DNA of 20,812 nt from DAOTXN01 sp034435435. GTDB taxonomy: Bacteria > Chloroflexota > Anaerolineae > S140-20. Below are positions 14,983 through 20,812 of this stretch, one piece after another. The stretch covers positions 1 through 20,812 of the forward strand of contig DAOTXN010000171.1 in the NCBI GenBank assembly GCA_034435435.1, in the 5' to 3' direction. The number at the start of each line of letters is the position of its first letter. The stretch's first letter is position 1. The notes beneath the pieces were generated by a model that made no database searches, was not told the origin of the DNA, and saw only the letters and a program-made list of their open reading frames with translations. The position numbers and the translations under genes are program-made.

Positions 14983-16329
14983 ATGCGCATCATCGTATTG
15001 GCCCGCACCGAGCGCGAGATCGCGGAGCACATCTACCCGGCGTTGAAACAGGTCGGGATCGGGATGCCGGGCAGCGCCACCAACCTGGACGATTTGAAGG
15101 TATGTTTCACCCTGGAGCCGGCTGATTACGTGTTGGTGCACCTGAACCTCTCGCGGCGCGGCGAAGAGCGGGCTTTCCTGGAAAGCCTGCCGGGGAACCT
15201 GCCGTTACTGGCCGTGTTGCCCCGCAGCCGGGCCGACGCGGCCGAGGAATTGGCGGCGCTGCCCCGTGTGGCGGCGGTGGCGGTCGAGCCGGTGGATTAC
15301 GCGGCATTGCTGGCGGAAATGGTCAAGGCCCCTGTGCCATCCGCAGTGCCGTCTGCAGTATCGTCTTGTGCGCCACAACCCACCCCTGCGCCGGGAACAG
15401 TGCCACAATCTGCTCGGCCTCAACCCCATTCCTCTCGCCCCGCTCCCCCGTCTACCGTCTGCCGTCTGCCGTCTACCGCCCACCGCCTGATCGCCTTTGG
15501 CAGCGGGATGTTGGGCGGCACGGGCAAGAGCACCCTGGCCGGGACGCTGGCCTGGCTGCTGGCCCACGAGGGCAAAATCAATACGTTGTTGCTGTCATTG
15601 GGCACGCCACCGGCGGCGTTGAGCCATTTCAAGCTGGCCCGCTGGCCGGACCTGGTGACGTTTCTGAGCGGCGAGGAAACGTTCGAGCAAGTGGTGCAGC
15701 GGTCGGGGGCGCTGCACGTGGCGCTGTCCACCGGCGACCCGGTAGCCTACGATCGCATCGGTTCGGTGGCGCGGGACGAAGCGGGCGCGGTGCTGCGGGC
15801 GGTGGAGCAGGCGACGGCGCGCTATGAGGTGGTGATCGCCGACCTGCCCAGCGACAGCACGGGCTGGGCGGTGCATCCATTGCTGGCCGCCGACGACGTG
15901 GTGCTGGTGGCCCGGCCCACCGTGGCCGACCAGGCCGGGCTGGTGCAGGCGCTGGCGCTGCTCAAGGGCCTGCGCAGTCGCACGCACCTGGCGCTGAACA
16001 ATCGCTGGGCGCGAGATGTCGACCGCAAGGCGTTCGTAGCCGGGGTGCAGCAGATGGTGCCCTGTCCGGAACCAGTTATCGTGGTTCCCCACACCGACGC
16101 GGTGGCGCTGGCGCAAAACGAGGGCGTGCCGTTGCACCTGGCCGAGGGGAGCGACGCCGTGGTGCAGGCGCTACGCAAACTGGCGGTGTACCTGGGCTAC
16201 GAGTTGCAGGTCGAGGAAGAGGAAGCCGAGGCCGAGCAGGTCCAGGTGGCGGCGTCGAAAGATGGGAGGCAACCGGGCAGGCGCAAGGCGTTCAGCCTGC
16301 CGGGCATTCAGCTCAAACTCACAGATTGA
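14983..16329 (+). CDS. CpaE/TadZ-like ParA-family ATPase
   Basis: 448 residues, starting 4 nt after the VirB4-like gene with GGGAGATAGAGA as a purine-rich ribosome binding site. Residues 1-110 read as a receiver-like alpha/beta domain (MRIIVLARTEREIAEHIYPAL, ADYVLVHLNLS, LPLLAVLP). About 113-165 is a Pro/Ser/Thr linker. From 168 there is a MinD/ParA-type ATPase: FGSGMLGGTGKST (G178 to T184; the signature Lys at the start of the usual KGGxGK is replaced), VVIADLPSDSTG, then VVLVARPTVAD. CpaE/TadZ proteins localise Tad pili and related secretion systems at the cell pole or membrane. Pairing with a VirB4-like rather than a CpaF/VirB11 motor is unusual. Part of the linker (PPSTVCRLPSTAHR) is written by a heptamer array, so it is likely unstructured. 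It ends with an acidic Glu/Ala tail then basic residues. Confidence 0.75.
   Translation: MRIIVLARTEREIAEHIYPALKQVGIGMPGSATNLDDLKVCFTLEPADYVLVHLNLSRRGEERAFLESLPGNLPLLAVLPRSRADAAEELAALPRVAAVAVEPVDYAALLAEMVKAPVPSAVPSAVSSCAPQPTPAPGTVPQSARPQPHSSRPAPPSTVCRLPSTAHRLIAFGSGMLGGTGKSTLAGTLAWLLAHEGKINTLLLSLGTPPAALSHFKLARWPDLVTFLSGEETFEQVVQRSGALHVALSTGDPVAYDRIGSVARDEAGAVLRAVEQATARYEVVIADLPSDSTGWAVHPLLAADDVVLVARPTVADQAGLVQALALLKGLRSRTHLALNNRWARDVDRKAFVAGVQQMVPCPEPVIVVPHTDAVALAQNEGVPLHLAEGSDAVVQALRKLAVYLGYELQVEEEEAEAEQVQVAASKDGRQPGRRKAFSLPGIQLKLTD
15448..15487. repeat. Heptamer array (unit CCGTCTN) in the CpaE-like gene linker
   Basis: CCGTCTA, CCGTCTG twice, CCGTCTA, CCGCCCA and a partial CCGCC run without interruption at 7-bp period. 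The reverse-complement unit (AGACGGN) matches the CGACGGN array at 10921. Because 7 is not a multiple of 3, the array uses all three frames, as expected for a spreading DNA repeat rather than a protein repeat. Slightly upstream (about 15338-15362) a 12-bp unit encodes VPSAVPSAV. Confidence 0.75.
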
Positions 16330-16383
16330 GACAGATAGAGACGTGAGAAAGAGACGCGAGATGGAGATAGAGAGGAGCAAGAA
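16330..16383. repeat. Purine-rich spacer with GAGACG repeats and ribosome binding site
   Basis: The spacer is almost pure purine with three GAGACN copies and GATAGAGACG, also found just before the CpaE-like start (14961-14970). It ends in AGAGGAG before the DUF6941 start. It may act as an enhanced ribosome landing site or be a degenerate short tandem repeat. Confidence 0.45.
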
Positions 16384-16842
16384 ATGGGACAGTTGGGAGC
16401 AGTGATAGAAGCCGCGCCGATACTGCGCAGCGAAGCGGCGCAGGAACCGATACACGGCCAACTCCCGCGCCTGCTGACGACGGTGCTGTGCGAGGACGTG
16501 GGCAACTCGGTGCTGGACAATGCGCCGCTGATTTACCGCATCTTCCTGGTGGCGGTGGCCGGGCAGCTGCCCCATCCGCAACGGCTCACGGCGGTCACGT
16601 TCTGGCTATTCGACGCGCCGGGGGTGTACGAGGTCGTCGTGCGTGTCCTCACCCCGGACGGCGAAGCGTGGGTCAACGGCGGGTTGGAGGTGGAGATCGA
16701 ACAGCCTGGCACATACCATACCACGTCGGTCAATTTCGGGGTGCTGGCGTTTCCGGCCCACGGCCGCTATCGGGTCGAGGTGTTAGTGGACGGCGAGCTG
16801 GCCGGCGCCTATCCGTTATTTGTGCAGCAGGAAGCGCAATGA
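16384..16842 (+). CDS. DUF6941 family protein
   Basis: 152 residues, with ribosome binding site AGAGGAG. The family pattern is clear: LLTTVLCEDVGNSVLDNAPLIYRIF (residues 27-51), then FWLFDAPGVYEVVVRVLTPDG, NFGVLAFPAHGRYRVEVLVDGELAGAYPLFV. It is predicted to be a single beta-sandwich (C2-like), with no signal peptide. The family is widespread in bacteria and has no known function that I can name. Its stop overlaps the next start (ATGA), so it is translationally coupled to a membrane protein and lies within the ATPase operon. A structural or ligand-sensing subunit of the apparatus is a guess. Confidence 0.75.
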   Translation: MGQLGAVIEAAPILRSEAAQEPIHGQLPRLLTTVLCEDVGNSVLDNAPLIYRIFLVAVAGQLPHPQRLTAVTFWLFDAPGVYEVVVRVLTPDGEAWVNGGLEVEIEQPGTYHTTSVNFGVLAFPAHGRYRVEVLVDGELAGAYPLFVQQEAQ

Positions 16843-17348
16843 CGACAGAGCGCATCTGGTTGGGGATTTTGACCGTCTTGTTGGTTGGGGCCATCGTCGG
16901 CGGGGTGGTGGCGCTTTCGGCGCTGCGGGCTGATCTGGGCCTGTTGGACCGGCAGGTGGCGGGCAGCGTGACGAGCGATTGGGGTGTGCAGTCCACAGCC
17001 TCACCCAAGACGGCGGGCAATCCCACGGGGCGCATCGACGCGGTGGCCGTGACTTCGGACACGATCAGCATCACGGTGAGCGTGCGGCTCTCCGGCCCGG
17101 CCGACCTGCTGTTCGAGCCGCCGGTGCTCAGGGGCGGCCAGGGCGTGTATCACCCGACCCAGGAGAGCTTGGGCCAGGCGCGGTTCGACTTTTTGGACCT
17201 GGTCAACAGCGGGCAGGCGCAGACGACGCTGGTCTTTCACCCGGCCCCGGCCGAAGGGGAGAGTTTGGCGCTGGTGTTCAACTCCAACCATCAGTCCGGC
17301 GATCCGACCTCACCGCGCTGGGAGTTGATGATACGAAGTGGGGAATGA
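16839..17348 (+). CDS. Single-pass membrane protein with extracytoplasmic beta-rich domain
   Basis: 169 residues, not recognised. The ATG overlaps the DUF6941 stop (ATGA). One membrane segment is at residues 7-29 (WLGILTVLLVGAIVGGVVALSAL), so the C-terminal 140 residues are probably outside. This outer part is rich in Val/Thr/Ser strands (DAVAVTSDTISITVSVRLSG, QTTLVFHPAPAEGESLALVFNS) and ends WELMIRSGE. The overall look is that of a bitopic pilin-like or accessory protein. There is no prepilin peptidase site (no G|F/M-x4-E motif), no lipobox and no Cys. It is the last gene of the tightly spaced run. Confidence 0.65.
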   Translation: MTTERIWLGILTVLLVGAIVGGVVALSALRADLGLLDRQVAGSVTSDWGVQSTASPKTAGNPTGRIDAVAVTSDTISITVSVRLSGPADLLFEPPVLRGGQGVYHPTQESLGQARFDFLDLVNSGQAQTTLVFHPAPAEGESLALVFNSNHQSGDPTSPRWELMIRSGE

Positions 17349-17405
17349 GCGCCTGCGACGTATCGTTGGACAATGACGACGAAAAAATCCACGTAGGAGA
17401 AGGAG

Positions 17406-17669
17406 ATGAAATCAATCACTTTAGTCACACTCAGACTGCCCCGCGAGCTGGCGCGGACGTATGGCGCCATCGCCGCGTGGCAAGGCATCCCCCGGGCGCA
17501 TCTGATGGGCCAGGTGTTGGATGAGTATCTGGCTAACCACGAGATGGCACAGACCCTGGTTCAGTTCACCGATGACACTGGAGAACACCACGGCGGAGGC
17601 GGGCAAAAGCAAAATGGAAGAAATGGTACCCAGCCCAAACGCAAGCAGGGCGCACCGCGCGAACCATGA
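17406..17669 (+). CDS. Small ribbon-helix-helix DNA-binding protein
   Basis: 87 residues, with a very strong ribosome binding site (AGGAGAAGGAG). Residues 2-46 fit an Arc/CopG-type RHH fold: strand SITLVTLRLP, helix RELARTYGAIAAWQG, turn IPRA, helix HLMGQVLDEYLANHE. The C-terminus (about 55-87) is Gly/Gln/Lys/Arg-rich and likely disordered. Such proteins usually repress their own operon or act as antitoxins or relaxosome accessories. No toxin-like partner is evident next to it. Its 3' end overlaps the next called gene. Confidence 0.6.
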   Translation: MKSITLVTLRLPRELARTYGAIAAWQGIPRAHLMGQVLDEYLANHEMAQTLVQFTDDTGEHHGGGGQKQNGRNGTQPKRKQGAPREP

Positions 17670-17928
17670 CCACTGGGCCAAACACGTGATGGAGCAATTG
17701 GAATGGGTCGCAGAGCCGTACCGGAGCCGCTTCATCGCCGAGGTGAAACGGCAGCTCTGGCTCAACGGGCGACCGTTGGACGTAGAAACGCTCACGCTGG
17801 CTTTGCAACGCATCCCCAACGAGGTGCAGCGCGCGCGATTGATGCGCGAAGTGGAAGTCTTGTTGAACCGCACCGTCGAGGTGTTCGGAAGAAAAAATCT
17901 GACTTTGGAGGTCAATCGTGAAACGTAA
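17614..17928 (+). CDS. Small helical protein of unknown function
   Basis: 104 residues from the ATG at 17614; GGAGG lies rather far upstream (14 nt). The in-frame ATG at 17572 (14 codons longer) and one at 17689 are alternatives. From residue 25 on it reads as a good helical protein (HWAKHVMEQLEWVAEPYRSRFIAEVKRQLWL, then LDVETLTLALQRIPNEVQRARLMREVEVLLN). It is not recognised. It overlaps both neighbours by tens of bases and about 11 nt, suggesting co-translation with the RHH gene and the secreted protein that follows. Real coding is supported by the helical pattern and tight packing; the start is uncertain. Confidence 0.5.
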   Translation: MEEMVPSPNASRAHRANHDHWAKHVMEQLEWVAEPYRSRFIAEVKRQLWLNGRPLDVETLTLALQRIPNEVQRARLMREVEVLLNRTVEVFGRKNLTLEVNRET

Positions 17929-18703
17929 CAGATTCATCATCAGTGTTTTCATTCTTTTGCTCGTCGCTGGCGTAGGCTTAACGACAGCCAACGCAGAGAT
18001 CGGCTCTGCACCTGCACGGCAAGCCAGCAGCGTGCCGGGCCGGCTCACCTACCAGGGCCACCTGCTGGACGCGGCTGGCGAGCCGGTGCTGGACGGCGCG
18101 TACCCGATGACGTTCAGCCTGTGGGACGCAGCCGGCGGCGGCAGCCAATTATGGGGTCCAGAATCTCACAGCGTAGACGTGTCCGACGGCTTTTTCTCCG
18201 TCCTGCTGGGCGAGAGCGTGGCCCTCGACCCCTCAGTCCTCGGTGCGGACACCTACATCGAGATCGCCGTTGGCGGGGAGACGCTGGTCCCCCGCCAGCC
18301 GTTGGCGGCGGTGGCGTTCGCCTTCCTGGCCGACGAAGCCGATCACGCGGCCAGCGCCGACAGCGCGCCCTGGAGCGGGCTGAGCGGCGTACCGGCGGGC
18401 TTTGCCGACGGCGTGGACGACGATACCACGTACAGTGCGGGCAGCGGTCTATCCCTCGTCGGCACACAGTTCTCGGTCACGGGGGCGCCCTGGGCCGGGC
18501 TGACGGGCGTCCCGACTGGCTTTGCGGATGGGGTGGACGACGGCGCGACCTACACGGCCGGGATCGGGCTGGTCCTATCCGGCAGCCAGCTCGACGTGCT
18601 CTTTGGCGGTTCGGGGGCGGCCAACTCTGCCGCCCGTTCCGACCCCGCTGACGAGCCGCTGCCCTGGGACGACGAAGCGCCCGAAGAGGATATTCCGTTT
18701 TAG
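17918..18703 (+). CDS. Signal-peptide protein with two 40-aa repeats and an SSB-like acidic C-terminus
   Basis: 261 residues from GTG at 17918 with a strong ribosome binding site (TTTGGAGG). The signal peptide is residues 1-25 (hydrophobic IISVFILLLVAGVGLT, cut after ANA). Residues 40-140 (VPGRLTYQGHLLDAAGEPVLDGAYPMTFSLWD and on) are a domain common in exported tail-fibre-like proteins of environmental bacteria. Residues about 150-229 are two 40-residue repeats (APW-x-GL-x-GVP-x-GFADGVDD, then TY-x-AG-x-GL), also typical of fibre proteins. The C-terminus is DEPLPWDDEAPEEDIPF, a close copy of the acidic tip of single-stranded DNA-binding proteins, odd for an exported protein. Role: probably a cell-surface or appendage fibre. 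A terminator follows. It lies downstream of the secretion-like operon and could be its cargo. Confidence 0.7.
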   Translation: MKRNRFIISVFILLLVAGVGLTTANAEIGSAPARQASSVPGRLTYQGHLLDAAGEPVLDGAYPMTFSLWDAAGGGSQLWGPESHSVDVSDGFFSVLLGESVALDPSVLGADTYIEIAVGGETLVPRQPLAAVAFAFLADEADHAASADSAPWSGLSGVPAGFADGVDDDTTYSAGSGLSLVGTQFSVTGAPWAGLTGVPTGFADGVDDGATYTAGIGLVLSGSQLDVLFGGSGAANSAARSDPADEPLPWDDEAPEEDIPF

Positions 18704-18725
18704 GCAGTGACCCATCTGCAACCCC

Positions 18726-18767
18726 ACGCAACCGGAGCGCCCCCACCGTTCCGGTTGCGTCAGTTTT
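18726..18767 (+). terminator. Intrinsic terminator after the fibre-like gene
   Basis: ACGCAACCGGA (18726-18736) pairs perfectly with TCCGGTTGCGT (18750-18760) around a 13-nt loop. A short TTTT run at 18764-18767 follows. The stem is strong and the U-tract short. It separates the secretion-like genes from the zinc-binding/DUF2958 pair. Confidence 0.7.
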
Positions 18768-18771
18768 CAAA

Positions 18772-18807
18772 CACGAAAGACACGAACGGACACGAAATGA
18801 ACACGAA
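18772..18807 (+). repeat. CACGAA direct repeats across the start of the Cys-rich gene
   Basis: CACGAA occurs four times at 18772, 18781, 18791 and 18802 (spacings 9, 10, 11). It reads as an ACACGAA-type short repeat of the kind scattered in Chloroflexota and similar genomes. The last copy lies inside the gene (codons for NTNT). There is no proper Shine-Dalgarno sequence here, so the array forms the 5' end of the gene. Confidence 0.5.
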
Positions 18808-19243
18808 CACCCTTTGCGTCGAGTGCGGCGATGCCGCCGCGCATCTGTTGGCCTGTGGGTTCGCCGTCTGCGAGCTGTGCTGGGACTTGCACACCTACGG
18901 TGTCGAATGCCCTACCTGCGACGGATTCAACGCACAGTGCAACTTTGCCTACGACAGCCCCACGCGCCAGGATTACATCCGGCGCGTGGCCGAGCCGGAG
19001 GGTCGCCCAGCCAACGAAGCTCAGATCGTGCTGCACTGCACCTTCTGGGTTCCCGGCCCTGGCCTCTGCAACTGGACCGGCCCGGCCTCGGATGCCGGGT
19101 GGTGCACGCACTATCAGGAGTGGATCTGCCCCATCTGCGGGGCATCTGACGGCCTGCACATCGTCCAGGACAAGACCGCTTCCCAGCCCGCACCGGACGC
19201 GCACCTCGAAGAAACTTACGAGTTGCAGTTCGAGATGGCGTAG
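18797..19243 (+). CDS. Cys-rich zinc-binding protein
   Basis: 148 residues from ATG 18797; the upstream frame overlaps the terminator and is discarded. The N-terminus has three CxxC pairs and single Cys/His (C7-x2-C10, H16, C20, C25-x2-C28, C38-x2-C41, C48), a B-box or treble-clef-like arrangement for two zinc ions. A second cluster lies near residues 80-118 (HCTFW, LCNW, WCTH, CPICG). No catalytic motif is seen. Such folds bind proteins or nucleic acids. It has no strong Shine-Dalgarno sequence and starts within a CACGAA array, so translation may be weak. The next gene follows after 10 nt and encodes a DUF2958 protein, so both are probably one transcript. Confidence 0.65.
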   Translation: MNTNTLCVECGDAAAHLLACGFAVCELCWDLHTYGVECPTCDGFNAQCNFAYDSPTRQDYIRRVAEPEGRPANEAQIVLHCTFWVPGPGLCNWTGPASDAGWCTHYQEWICPICGASDGLHIVQDKTASQPAPDAHLEETYELQFEMA

Positions 19244-19253
19244 GGGGAACGCA

Positions 19254-20288
19254 ATGAACGAGTTACCGCAAGGTTGGACCATAGAGGACGTTCAGTTTCT
19301 GCTGGACAAGCTGGAGAGCGGTTGCGCCATTTTGGTGGCCGACCGCAATCTGGGCATTGGCACCATCCACGATTTTCCCAATGCCGAGCATTGCGGGTTC
19401 GGCTGTTTCCGCGTCTTTGCCGACGATGGCTTCACCGTCATCGCCAGCTTTGACGGGGGCGCGGCGATGGAGCGCACGCCGTCGGGCAAGGGGTGGACGT
19501 CTCTCTCCATCAAGGGCGATAGCTTCACCTACGACTTTGATGGTGTGAAGGCGACGCTCCAGGCTTTTCTCGCCGACCCCGCCGGCTTTGAGCCGGGCAA
19601 GGGCGACGCCTACGACTACATCCCGGACTGGATGGATGTCCCTCCGCTGTATACGACCGAGAAAACGGACCATCCGTTGGCTATGATTCGGCTGTTCAGT
19701 CCTGATTCGAGCTGGGTCTGGTACATCCTGGAGTACGACGGGGAGGACATCGCCTTCGGCCTGGTGGTCGGCCATGAGACGGAGATGGGATACTTTTCCA
19801 TTTCCGAACTCGCGTCGGTCACGGGACCGCTGGGCCTGCGCATCGAGCGCGATGTGTGGTTCAAGCCCACGCCGGTCACGCAGTTAGCCGAGTACCAGCG
19901 ACAGTGGCCGGGTGGCGGACCGTACAAGTCGGGTCAATCGTTCGCCAAGCAGTTGAGCGAGGCGCCCGCCGAAGCGCTACTGGCCAAGGTCGCATCCAGT
20001 GTGCCTGAGATGAGCGGATTTGGCCCAACTGACGCCGGCGAGACCGAGCCCGAACCTACGGTCGTGCCCGAAGTCGAATGGCAACCCACGCCAGAGGACC
20101 GGGCAGAGTTCACGTGCTGGGAGCTGCACCTGCTCACCGGCCCGGTGAATAATGGGCGCAAAGGTGCGTTTCAACGTGCGTTGAGCCAAATCACCCGGCC
20201 CGGTACACTGCGCCTGGCGCTGACCCGGGTCAATGCCGACCCACGCCGGCACGAGGCCATCGAGGGACGCCTGGCGGCATTCATGTAA
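19254..20288 (+). CDS. DUF2958-containing protein
   Basis: 344 residues from ATG 19254 with ribosome binding site AGGGGGAA. Residues 128-205 match DUF2958 closely: PPLYTTEK, FSPDSSWVWYILEYDGEDIAFGLV, EMGYFSISELASVTGPLG, IERDVWFKP. DUF2958 proteins are carried mostly by plasmids and integrative elements next to antirestriction or replication genes, which fits the rest of the window; their biochemical role is unknown to me. Residues 1-120 form a separate alpha/beta domain (ILVADRNLGIGTIHDFP, FTVIASFDGG), and 285-344 another (WELHLLTGPVNNGRKGAFQRALSQI). This three-part build is larger than the usual single-domain DUF2958 protein of about 110-130 residues. It is co-oriented with the Cys-rich gene. 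Confidence 0.8.
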   Translation: MNELPQGWTIEDVQFLLDKLESGCAILVADRNLGIGTIHDFPNAEHCGFGCFRVFADDGFTVIASFDGGAAMERTPSGKGWTSLSIKGDSFTYDFDGVKATLQAFLADPAGFEPGKGDAYDYIPDWMDVPPLYTTEKTDHPLAMIRLFSPDSSWVWYILEYDGEDIAFGLVVGHETEMGYFSISELASVTGPLGLRIERDVWFKPTPVTQLAEYQRQWPGGGPYKSGQSFAKQLSEAPAEALLAKVASSVPEMSGFGPTDAGETEPEPTVVPEVEWQPTPEDRAEFTCWELHLLTGPVNNGRKGAFQRALSQITRPGTLRLALTRVNADPRRHEAIEGRLAAFM

Positions 20289-20291
20289 TGA

Positions 20292-20327
20292 GTGAAAAGT
20301 GAGCAGGCTAACGCCTGCTCTCTTCAC
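20292..20327 (+). terminator. Hairpin after the DUF2958 gene (weak terminator)
   Basis: GAGCAGGC-TAAC-GCCTGCTC (20301-20320) is a perfect 8-bp stem with a tetraloop. GTGAA (20292-20296) and TTCAC (20323-20327) pair outside it. There is no U-tract, so it may instead be an RNA-stabilising hairpin or a Rho-dependent end. Confidence 0.5.
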
Positions 20328-20370
20328 CCAAGCCACCTACGGTCGCAACCGTGAGTGGTTTGAGTGAGGA

Positions 20371-20693
20371 TCATCATCGCTTCGCCGATGATGACTTCTC
20401 CGGTCGGTTTTCACGCCGACCACCCCTATCGTCGCGGTAGTGTGTGGCTGGCACGCCGCCACGCCGTTCGTCGGTTTCCCTCATTTTACGTCGGCCCATC
20501 TAAAACGTTTTCTCGTTTCAGATGGGGGGACCAGGGTTTCCTTTCCCCATCTCTGATGGCGCGAGGGAACGGTCTGGTTTTCGCACACGAGAAAGGAGGT
20601 CCCCTCTTTTCGTCTGCACGTATCACACGACACACACGTACCCGCCCTCAGAGGGGGGCACAACCTGCCCCCCCGAAGGGGGGGTGGGTTGTG
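20371..20693 (+). ncRNA. Highly structured leader or non-coding RNA before the last gene
   Basis: There is no gene in 20289-20730; nearly all of it can pair. (i) TCATCATCG/CGATGATGA, 20371-20394. (ii) GGTCGG/CCGACC, 20402-20421. (iii) CCCATCT + AAACG / CGTTT + AGATGGG, 20495-20526. (iv) GGGGACC (20526-20532)/GGTCCCC (20598-20604) with CCTTTC (20540-20545)/GAAAGG (20591-20596), enclosing CCATC/GATGG. (v) CACAACCTGCCCCCCC (20659-20674) pairs along 16 bp with 20678-20693, including two G.U, over a GAA loop. The last hairpin lies about 17 nt before the next Shine-Dalgarno sequence. An alternative hairpin GGGGGGC (20653-20659)/GCCCCCC (20667-20673) excludes (v), so the leader could switch. I see no clear promoter. 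Riboswitch-like leader, independent RNA and DNA-level palindromes all remain possible. Confidence 0.5.
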
Positions 20694-20730
20694 TCTCTCT
20701 CACCTCATCTTTGGAAGGAGACACACAAAA

Positions 20731-20812
20731 ATGGTTAGCTCTATCGTTCTCAGAACTCGTCAGGATCCCACCGTGCTCAAGCGCCTGCAATGGTGGGAGT
20801 GGTTCCACCTGG
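20731..20812 (+). CDS. Start of an unrecognised gene (27 codons, runs off right edge)
   Basis: ATG at 20731 is preceded by a strong ribosome binding site (GGAAGGAG). It reads MVSSIVLRTRQDPTVLKRLQ, then WWEWFHL. That is too short to assign. It follows the structured leader 20371-20693 directly, so its expression may depend on that RNA. Confidence 0.6.
   Translation, partial: MVSSIVLRTRQDPTVLKRLQWWEWFHL

Noticed and set aside
20371..20730. Group II intron 5' end or tRNA in the right-hand leader
   Set aside because: I find no GUGYG intron start with domain I landmarks and no cloverleaf with a T-loop GTTCRA motif; the downstream gene is too short to show a reverse transcriptase.

Overview
The window is GC-rich, densely coded DNA with frequent 4-20 nt gene overlaps and GTG starts. 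Large secreted surface proteins (RHS/SpvB-type and delta-60 repeat), a C-terminus ending in FLPLVAQH, DUF6941 and DUF2958 proteins and many short heptamer-type repeats together suggest a Chloroflexota bacterium (Anaerolineae/Caldilineae-like). This placement is inference; there is no rRNA or other marker gene to confirm it.

Left flank (1-3900). Two large secreted proteins are encoded on the minus strand: the start of an RHS/SpvB-like protein that runs off the left edge, and a complete seven-repeat delta-60 protein. Between them, on the plus strand, is an orphan small-RNA gene: a consensus sigma70-type promoter, about 117 nt of well-folded RNA and an intrinsic terminator, with no ORF.

Replicon module (3911-9633, all plus strand). 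It holds a ParA ATPase; an overlapping ribbon-helix-helix (RHH) partner; a candidate centromere of eight helically phased 11-bp units; an SSB-like OB-fold protein that lacks the SSB acidic tip; a membrane-anchored protein; a coiled-coil/winged-helix protein with a PD...ExE core resembling replication-relaxation proteins; and a replication-initiator candidate with an N-terminal helix-turn-helix and a C-terminal DnaA domain-I-like region. Inside the initiator gene lie three to four palindromic iterons followed at once by an A-rich tract. This is the layout of the lambda O gene/ori, so the gene may carry its own origin. This module looks like the core of a plasmid or integrative element.

Transfer/secretion-like module (9694-17348). 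A second strong promoter drives a roughly 220-nt structured RNA that ends in an intrinsic terminator about a dozen nucleotides before the Shine-Dalgarno sequence of a polytopic membrane protein. It may be an attenuator or riboswitch for the downstream genes, or a separate small RNA. Then come a 56-aa CxxC peptide; a 1328-aa VirB4/HerA-type ATPase split by about 415 residues of Ser/Gly/Thr/His-rich low-complexity sequence; a CpaE/TadZ-like ATPase; a DUF6941 protein; and a single-pass membrane protein. They overlap or nearly abut and probably form one operon for a membrane machine such as a type IV secretion-like apparatus.

Right part (17406-20812). There is a small RHH protein, a helical protein, a signal-peptide protein with two 40-residue repeats that ends in an SSB-like acidic tip (EEDIPF), a terminator, a Cys-rich zinc-binding protein and a DUF2958 protein. 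Then comes a stretch of about 440 nt without a gene that is full of strong hairpins, leading to the first 27 codons of a gene that leaves the window.

The most interesting items are the origin-in-gene architecture, the phased 11-bp centromere candidate, two or three undescribed structured RNAs, and the low-complexity insertion in the VirB4-like ATPase.
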